Source: Carposina sasakii (lineage: Eukaryota; Arthropoda; Insecta; Lepidoptera; Carposinidae). Taken from it: DNA of 64,000 nucleotides. The stretch covers positions 12,916,495 through 12,980,494 of the forward strand of contig CP053150.1 in the NCBI GenBank assembly GCA_014607495.2. Reading direction: 5' to 3'. Positions 58,054 through 64,000 of this stretch are shown in pieces. The notes beneath the pieces are model-generated. The model was given only the letters and a program-made list of their open reading frames with translations, was not told the DNA's origin and did no database searches. How positions within the stretch are numbered: position 1 is the first letter of the stretch; the number at the start of each line of letters is the position of its first letter. A program made the translations under genes and the position numbers.

Positions 58054-59017
58054 CTACTTATTAAAGTTAATGTTGATTTTAAAGTTACATATCTTTTTAT
58101 CTTTTTCAAGATCAATATTATTTATATCAGTATATAAGTCTCCAGCAAGACAACTTTTAAGAAAGCTAAAGTTTGACAGCATGTCTTTGTACATTAGGAA
58201 ATTTACCAGCCAAAGTAATGTTTGAACACTAGTAACATGTTCAATACTACTTAAGCAAAATAAATCCTTTTTGTTCAAAATTCCTTTATTTAAAGTGATT
58301 TTATCTCCAACATGTAGATCTAATATTTTTCCCTCCAGATTTTGTTCATTATAAAGGTGATTAAATTTATATTGTTCATTTTTTTCTTCTTCTGCAAAGC
58401 CTCTATTGCAAAAGGTTTTTGCTATGTTATCTATCCAATTTAAATCTGTAGTTTCAGTATCAAACCGGTCATCAATTAAATAAGCAGGAATTTCGTAAAT
58501 TTCATTGTAAATAGCTAAAACAGTGAAAATTGTTCATAATAGGTACCAAAAATCAAGATACTTGATTGCATAGTATCAGTAAAAAGTCCTATAATGTAAA
58601 GCAAACAATCATGAAGAATCTAAGGCCCATCTACATCAAGTGCAAAATTATATCTGTTTTAGTAATAATCCAGGTTCCTAATTGCTTCCTAATTCCAAAT
58701 CCTAATTGTTAATTAGGTATACAGATTATATCTTTGATTAAGGATGTGATGCAACAGGGCCTTAGATTATTTATTGACCTACTATTTTATAATTTTAAAT
58801 ATTTATTCCAATCCAAATTTATAATACCAAACAAAATGGTTAGGTACTATACATATACTACATACACCCAGCAACACATATAGTGATAAAAATTAATTCA
58901 AGTGCTCACTGCTATTATGTAAAAGATAGGTAGGTACATACTTGGGAGTTCATCGTCACTCTCTATTAATTGTTCAATATCTGTGATCTGCATTTTATTA
59001 TTAGACCCACGTGACAT
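58054..59017 (-). CDS. Unrecognised protein, 178 aa, two exons
   Basis: Exon 1 59017-58942 and exon 2 58514-58054 join in phase 1 (donor AAGTATGT, acceptor GTTTTAG) into 178 codons plus TAG. The protein starts MSRGSNNKMQITDIEQLIES, has an acidic N-terminal third, the segment LNWIDNIAKTFCNRGF, a mainly hydrophobic stretch near residues 125-150 (VQTLLWLVNFLMYKDML, SFLKSCLAGDLYTDI) and a Lys/Asn-rich C-terminus. No signal peptide or zinc motif is evident. I do not recognise the family. The open frame over 153 codons of exon 2, the clean splice join and codon use support a real host gene. Its 3' end faces that of the phosphatase gene, 690 bases away. Confidence 0.75.
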
Positions 59018-59490
59018 TCTAAAAATTAAGAATATGCTGTTAGGGACATACATACAATGTAAATGTATTATGCCTGATGCAGCTGCTTATCTTTTCGTGC
59101 ATGTTGGCATTCTATCAGGCTAGCAACTTCACTGATCATTTACATCTATCTCCTTCCTGCTAAACGTGGCTGTGGGACCTCCTTAATGATTCTGCAGTAC
59201 AGGCTACCCCATTTCGGGAACACCGCTGTGCATGTGTATAACGGTATAACGTAACATATGTAGGTATATTTGCTCCTTCTATTTTCAGGGTAGAATGTTA
59301 CATGATTGTGGTAAGTAGTTAGCACCTCTATTTAATTTAGTTTGTATAAGGCAGTAGATGTACCGTTCATATTCACACTTGTACCTACCTAATCATATTC
59401 CTCTCCTTAAAACTCAATAGAGAAATTACCTGCGTTTTTAATGGAAAGTGCGTATGTACCTAGCACGAATTTTTGAAAATTACAAAATAT
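59018..59490. other. Upstream region of the orphan gene
   Basis: The presumed promoter of the 58054-59017 gene, with no element boundary seen. Around 59140-59220 words such as AACGTGGCTGTGGGACCTCC and CCATTTCGGGAACA resemble 19379-19437, so a small dispersed repeat is present. Confidence 0.4.
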
Positions 59491-59914
59491 GATTTTTTTG
59501 TTTGTTTAGTTTATCCCGAAGGAAAGGCAAGGGGAACTAAGCCCATACAGCCATTGTCTTTAGTAAACGATTTCTGAATGTATGGGATGATAATGATGAT
59601 GGTGATAAATGGAAACGTCGGGAAAATCCTCAAGAACAAGTGTAAAGTTAGTTAAAATGAAAAATAATTGCAGAAACAACTTACATGGGCCCATGAAAAG
59701 ATCGTATTCCGGTTAAAGTTTTACTCAGCTTACCTGCGTATAAAACCATGCACACGCACTAGATTCACATCACAAGTAATCAAAATAGTAATCAAAATAT
59801 AACTTATCTACCAGAAAACATCACTTTACGGACACATGCAAGCCATTTACAAATAATTTTTGATTTTCACAAGAAAATTACACCTGCTCCCTTCCAGATT
59901 TTCCCGCCGAATCC
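59491..59914 (-). mobile_element. Poly(A) retroposon, copy 4
   Basis: Same family as 54214-54623, with a 16-base internal duplication (AGTAATCAAAAT twice near 59780). Target duplication not clear. Confidence 0.75.
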
Positions 59915-59950
59915 TATGTATATATTACCAAGGTATTTTTCTTTTGTTTA

Positions 59951-60363
59951 TTCTTTTTTTTTTTTTTTTGAGTTTATCCCGAAGGAAAGGCAAGGGGAAC
60001 TAAGCCCATACAGCCTAATCATTGTTTAGTAAAATGTATTCTGAATTTATGATGAATGACAATGATGATGAATGGAAACGTCGGGAAAATCCTCAAGAAC
60101 AAGTGTAAAGTTAGTCAAAATGAAAAATTATTGCAGCAACAACTTACATGCGCCCATGAAGAGATCGTAATCCGGCTAAAGTTTTACTCGGCTTACCTGC
60201 ATATAAAACCATGCACACGCACTAGATTCACACCACAAGTAATCAAAATATAACTTATCTACCAGAAAACATCACCTTACGGACACATGCAAGCCATTTA
60301 CAAATAATTTTTGATTTTCACAAGAAAATTACACCTGCACCCTTCCAGCTTTTCCCGCCGAAT
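59951..60363 (-). mobile_element. Poly(A) retroposon, copy 5
   Basis: Flanked by TTTTGTTTATTCT on both sides, a 13-bp target duplication. Poly(A) tail seen as a T-run at the left. Confidence 0.82.
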
Positions 60364-60390
60364 TTTTTGTTTATTCTATCTAGTGTTGCC

Positions 60391-60803
60391 GCTCGATTTT
60401 TTTTTTTTAGTTTATCCCGAAGGAAAGGCAAGAGGAACTAAGCCCATACAGCCTAATCATTGTTTAGTAAAATGTATTCTGAATTTATGATGGATGACAA
60501 TGATAATGAGTGGAAACGTCGGGAAAATCCTCAAGAAAGAGTTTAAAATTAGTAAAAATCAAAAATAATTGCAGAAACAACTTACATGAGCCCATGAAGA
60601 GATCGTATTCCCACTAAAGGTTTACTCAGCTTACCTGCATATAAAACCATGCACACGCACTAGATTCACATAACAAGTAAACAAAATATTACTTATCTAC
60701 CAAAAAAACATCACTTTACGGACACATGCAAGCCATTTACAAATAAATTTTGATTTTCACAAGAATATTACACCCGCTCCCTTCCAGCTTTTCCCGCTGA
60801 ATC
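60391..60803 (-). mobile_element. Poly(A) retroposon, copy 6
   Basis: Flanked by TTGCCGCTCGAT on both sides, a 12-bp target duplication. The clean duplications of copies 5 and 6 show that the family moved by target-primed retroposition. Confidence 0.82.
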
Positions 60804-60889
60804 TCTTGCCGCTCGATAGTCCACTATCGATAGTCTATCGATAGAGTTGGACAAAAACAATAGTATCGATAGTATCGATAGCCCCGTAA

Positions 60890-63800
60890 CACAGTGGTTC
60901 CAATGTATGGGAGGTGCTGGACATTCGCATCCAAAAAATAAAATTGGTGAATCTTGAGAAACTAATTATGCCATCTTGTTTGGTAGATCAATGTCTTTGA
61001 AAGTTATTATTTAAAGTTTTTTTGTAACTGTTATATTTGAGGAGATAATTGAGAAATAGTATCTTCTTACTATGGAAATGGTCAAACTTACTTACATATC
61101 TCTTGATTCCGGCCTCGTTTCAAGTTGCGGTCTTCGGTATTGTGTTTATATTTGAGAGAACTACAATTAATGCTAACACACATAGTGCGCCAAACGTGCA
61201 CTTTCTGCGGTACATAGAGATGTCTATTTTTATATACGAAAAAGTTCCATACTGAACACTACAATGAAAGTGATCTTGTAATTTTGATTTTTGACATGTC
61301 CAAAATGTAGGTCAAATGGTTTGAGAACTAAATTACACTAAAATTGTTAGTGGTAGTATTTATTTAATAAAATTCAAAAAATACGAAAAGCACAACATGC
61401 ATTATAAATCTATAAAATAGTACAGATAAATTTAACTAAAAATGTCTATAAACACAGAGAGAAAGACCCTAGTTACACGAATGAGATCTTTTTATTAAAC
61501 TGTAATAAAAAATTTATTTATTTATATTTATTTTAATTAAAATTTTAATTTATTTATGAATCGTCTTCACAATCATCATCGATCAATTCTGATGCGGAGT
61601 CTATTTCGATTAACTCGTTTATATCGACAAAATTAAATTTACCTGTCTCGGATATAATCAGTTCATAAAATTCTGAGAAACAAGATTTTTTAATAAATTT
61701 GTTATACATTGGGCGAATACTTGTAAGAACCGGATCAGAAGATAATAAAAGATTGTGTAGTACATCTTCATTACACGAGACACTGCTATGTTTTCTTGAA
61801 TGTCCTTCGCGGTACTTTCTAAATTCTTTATTTCGTGCCTCCGAGGCTTCTTCGGACAAAAAGCCGATAGGCATCATTGAAAAGTTCTCAATGACATCTG
61901 GCCCATGGACCAGCAATTTGTGGAGACTAGACGGCATATAAAACCATGGATATAATTCCACGTAGAGCAAAGTAGTGTCATTACAGAACATACGAAATTT
62001 GTCAATGTCGAGTTTCTCTCCTGAAGATATACACTGTAAAATGACAGCTAGCCTTCTTAAAAGTCTCGCATCTAATCCGGTTAATTCAGCAGATTTTTCT
62101 GGGTTTTCAAAAAACCTTCTAGCACAATTACCGGTGTTGGTGGTTCCACTCCCTTGCTTGACAACATCAAGACGCATTCCAGTTTCTTTTTTGAAGTTTT
62201 CTTGAATTGCTGATTTTCTTTCAGCAACATTCTTCTTTGCTTCATCACCTCTAGCTTGCCATGATTTTATGTCTAATCTGTATGCGATGTGAAGACAACA
62301 CTCCATGGTCCGGATCCATGCATGGAGCGAGCTAAGTCCGTATTTAAACATGTCTTCGTGCACTGGCTTGCTTCTTACTTTACTAATGTCGTTCATCTCA
62401 TTTGGACGCGCTTTGCAAATGTCGCACACTGATGCTGCTGTGCCTGATATGTATGAGTGAATCTTACCATCTATCATCGTCAAATGCAACTGGTGCTTTA
62501 CACTTACGTCATCGCTCTTAGTAGGTTGCAGAAGCTTAATCTCTTCTTCGAATTCAGACATCTCCATTTGAACATTTTCTTTTGTTTCTTTGATGAACTT
62601 GATTAGGATTGGTCGACAAAGAGATGTTGACGAGGGCCGCTCATTTTCCCAAATTATTTGGCCAGTTTCGGATGTGAGCCGGATTGGTACAAGACTTGCA
62701 ACAAATACACTGGCGAAATTCGTTTCCTCAGTTTCACTTGTTTTCTGGTGGTAAACACTTTGATCCGAAGCACCGTCAAAGCCCCATTTGCTCACGAGCA
62801 CCAGGTTTTTCTCCTCAGTGGTAGAGAGGTTTTGGGTTTGTAGAAGTCTTGTCGTAGTAAGGTCTAGCAACGCTTGCAATTTGATTTTAGCAGAGTGTTC
62901 AGTAATTGTAACGTCTTCTTGTTTTGGGTAACATTTCTTTTTTTCTTTCAGAAGCATGTAATAACTGGGATATTGAGCTACTCCTTCTTTAGCATGAAAA
63001 TCCCGTAAAGTCATATAACGCCATTTTGAAAGGTTCATCGACACAAACAAAGCTAGGGCCTTTAGTGGAGATATACATTTATCTGAATCTGTGGTACTCC
63101 GTCCGCCAATGAAATCTTTGATCTTAGAAGCTTCTGTAGGATTTTCCACTAAAAACTTCATAATATCAGCTACATCATTTTCCCCTGCAGCCCTAAGACT
63201 GCTTTGTGCAGAAAACATAATCTCGTCAGTGCTGCTAGATGCCCTAAGTACTTCAGTGCGTCTTTTCTTTTGACGAGGACTTAAATCTTCAAAGGGCTTA
63301 CGAGGAGAGACATGAGTACACGTAGAGGCATCGGATTTAGAAGGTAAATTCGTCTGCTCAGTAGTTTCTTCTTCTATTGCGTTCGTAGGTAATACTTGTA
63401 AAGGCAAATTATTTTCCTTTAGGGAATCCGGCCACTGGACTTCAGACTGCAACCACTCTGAGTGTTTATTTAGAAACTTTCCTTCGCTTCTTCCAGCTTG
63501 AGACCATTTAGGATAGATCCGGTAGCAAAATCGACGACACCAGTTCTTTAAGTCTTCTTCGGCACCTTCACAAAGAGAAACGTTGCAATTCGTTTTAAGG
63601 ACACCGAATAGATGATCAAAGTCACGTAGATCATTGTGTTTGCGTAAAGCGCAATAAAGGTCAAGATTTGTAACAAATCCACGGAAAGACATATTTATTA
63701 GAACGAAATAGAAATCAAAACTGATGTAAAATAAAGGATTACCAACCAATTTATACTACACTACCCTCATTACTGCGTACTGCGTACAATTGTTATTCTT

Positions 63801-64000
63801 GTAATGTTTTAGTACTAATGATTTCAATTAATAATCACCTGCATCAAATAATTGATGAAAATGCTAAAAATTACTCTAAGAATGACATCTGTAATTGATA
63901 GAAATGCTAATGACTACTGTCTTAATGATAATGCAATAATTTCATTAATTAATTATTTAAAAGTCTAAGACCGTCTGTGGATCGATCGTTGCCCTCGTTT
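60890..64000 (-). mobile_element. Transib element (RAG1-related), right end beyond the window
   Basis: The left end CACAGTGGTTCCAATGTATG starts at 60890 with CACAGTG, the same heptamer as V(D)J recombination signals and the tip expected for Transib. The five bases before it, CGTAA (60885-60889), would be the 5-bp target duplication. The transposase gene follows at 61554-63692. I find no inverted copy of the tip up to 64000, so the other end should lie outside the window. The boundary call depends on that. Confidence 0.75.
61554..63692 (-). CDS. Transib transposase, intact (712 aa)
   Basis: An uninterrupted frame starting at ATG 63692 (MSFRGFVTNLDLYCALRKHN); the frame is open upstream to 63749 but has no ATG there. 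Transib transposases are the relatives from which the RAG1 core of V(D)J recombination derives, and they cut and paste DNA by a DDE mechanism. Visible: first catalytic Asp at 306 (KWGFDGASDQS), second at 408 (TMIDGK, 102 residues later; about 108 in RAG1), a CxxC at 423/426 (VCDIC) and HxxxxH at 591/596 (LHKLLVHG), the same spacing as the zinc-binding Cys and His of RAG1, then the catalytic Glu region SEEASEARN (about 614-618). Also conserved: LHAWIRTMECCLHIAYR and GSGTTNTGNCARRFF. A basic nuclear-localisation-like RQKKRR is at 140-145. The C-terminus is acidic. No damage seen; probably recent or active. Confidence 0.93.
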   Translation of the reverse strand: MSFRGFVTNLDLYCALRKHNDLRDFDHLFGVLKTNCNVSLCEGAEEDLKNWCRRFCYRIYPKWSQAGRSEGKFLNKHSEWLQSEVQWPDSLKENNLPLQVLPTNAIEEETTEQTNLPSKSDASTCTHVSPRKPFEDLSPRQKKRRTEVLRASSSTDEIMFSAQSSLRAAGENDVADIMKFLVENPTEASKIKDFIGGRSTTDSDKCISPLKALALFVSMNLSKWRYMTLRDFHAKEGVAQYPSYYMLLKEKKKCYPKQEDVTITEHSAKIKLQALLDLTTTRLLQTQNLSTTEEKNLVLVSKWGFDGASDQSVYHQKTSETEETNFASVFVASLVPIRLTSETGQIIWENERPSSTSLCRPILIKFIKETKENVQMEMSEFEEEIKLLQPTKSDDVSVKHQLHLTMIDGKIHSYISGTAASVCDICKARPNEMNDISKVRSKPVHEDMFKYGLSSLHAWIRTMECCLHIAYRLDIKSWQARGDEAKKNVAERKSAIQENFKKETGMRLDVVKQGSGTTNTGNCARRFFENPEKSAELTGLDARLLRRLAVILQCISSGEKLDIDKFRMFCNDTTLLYVELYPWFYMPSSLHKLLVHGPDVIENFSMMPIGFLSEEASEARNKEFRKYREGHSRKHSSVSCNEDVLHNLLLSSDPVLTSIRPMYNKFIKKSCFSEFYELIISETGKFNFVDINELIEIDSASELIDDDCEDDS

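Noticed and set aside
60890..60940. A full 12- or 23-spacer recombination signal at the Transib tip
   Set aside because: The CACAGTG heptamer is present, but the first A-rich run starts about 35 bases further, not at 12 or 23.
61699..63273. Several + strand open frames of 60-80 codons
   Set aside because: All lie antisense to the Transib transposase frame.

Overview
The window is nuclear DNA of an insect, almost certainly a moth or butterfly. It is AT-rich, has short exons in long introns, carries the 'TAGGTACCTA' words typical of lepidopteran intergenic DNA, and is packed with lepidopteran-style transposable elements (TIR elements with TA, TTAA or 8-bp target duplications, 3' ends of non-LTR elements, poly(A) retroposons). 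I could run no searches; names rest on motifs, splice phases and terminal repeats read by eye.

Layout. (1) 0.5-20 kb: a tandem cluster of rolling stone (rost)-like membrane-protein genes on +: the last exon of one copy (545-746), a complete four-exon gene (4406-19697, 264 aa, all phases agree) and an extra first-exon-like copy (5122-5403) in its first intron. That intron also holds a 6.6-kb LTR-flanked element (9678-16259) without gag-pol but with two internal minisatellite arrays. (2) 20-28 kb: gene-poor DNA with non-autonomous elements, two of them hAT-like with recognisable 8-bp duplications. (3) 28.2-31.9 kb: an apparently complete piggyBac-like element with TTAA flanks, 11-bp terminal repeats and an intact transposase. 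(4) 32-36 kb: small TIR elements, then a pure 13-bp satellite joined to a 75-bp minisatellite. (5) 36.2-53.7 kb: a minus-strand C2H2 zinc-finger gene assembled from nine exons. Its coding sequence contains short tandem repeats, and one splice donor has been multiplied into a 20-bp minisatellite later split by a mariner. (6) 54-60.8 kb: a 157-aa low-molecular-weight protein tyrosine phosphatase gene (+, four exons), a two-exon unrecognised gene (-, 178 aa), and six copies of a poly(A)-tailed retroposon, several with their own target duplications. (7) 60.9-64 kb: a Transib (RAG1-related) element cut by the window edge, with an intact 712-codon transposase ORF.

The host genes do not form one pathway. 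The zinc-finger and phosphatase genes are head to head, and the phosphatase and the orphan gene are tail to tail. What unites the window is heavy remodelling of introns by transposons and tandem repeats.
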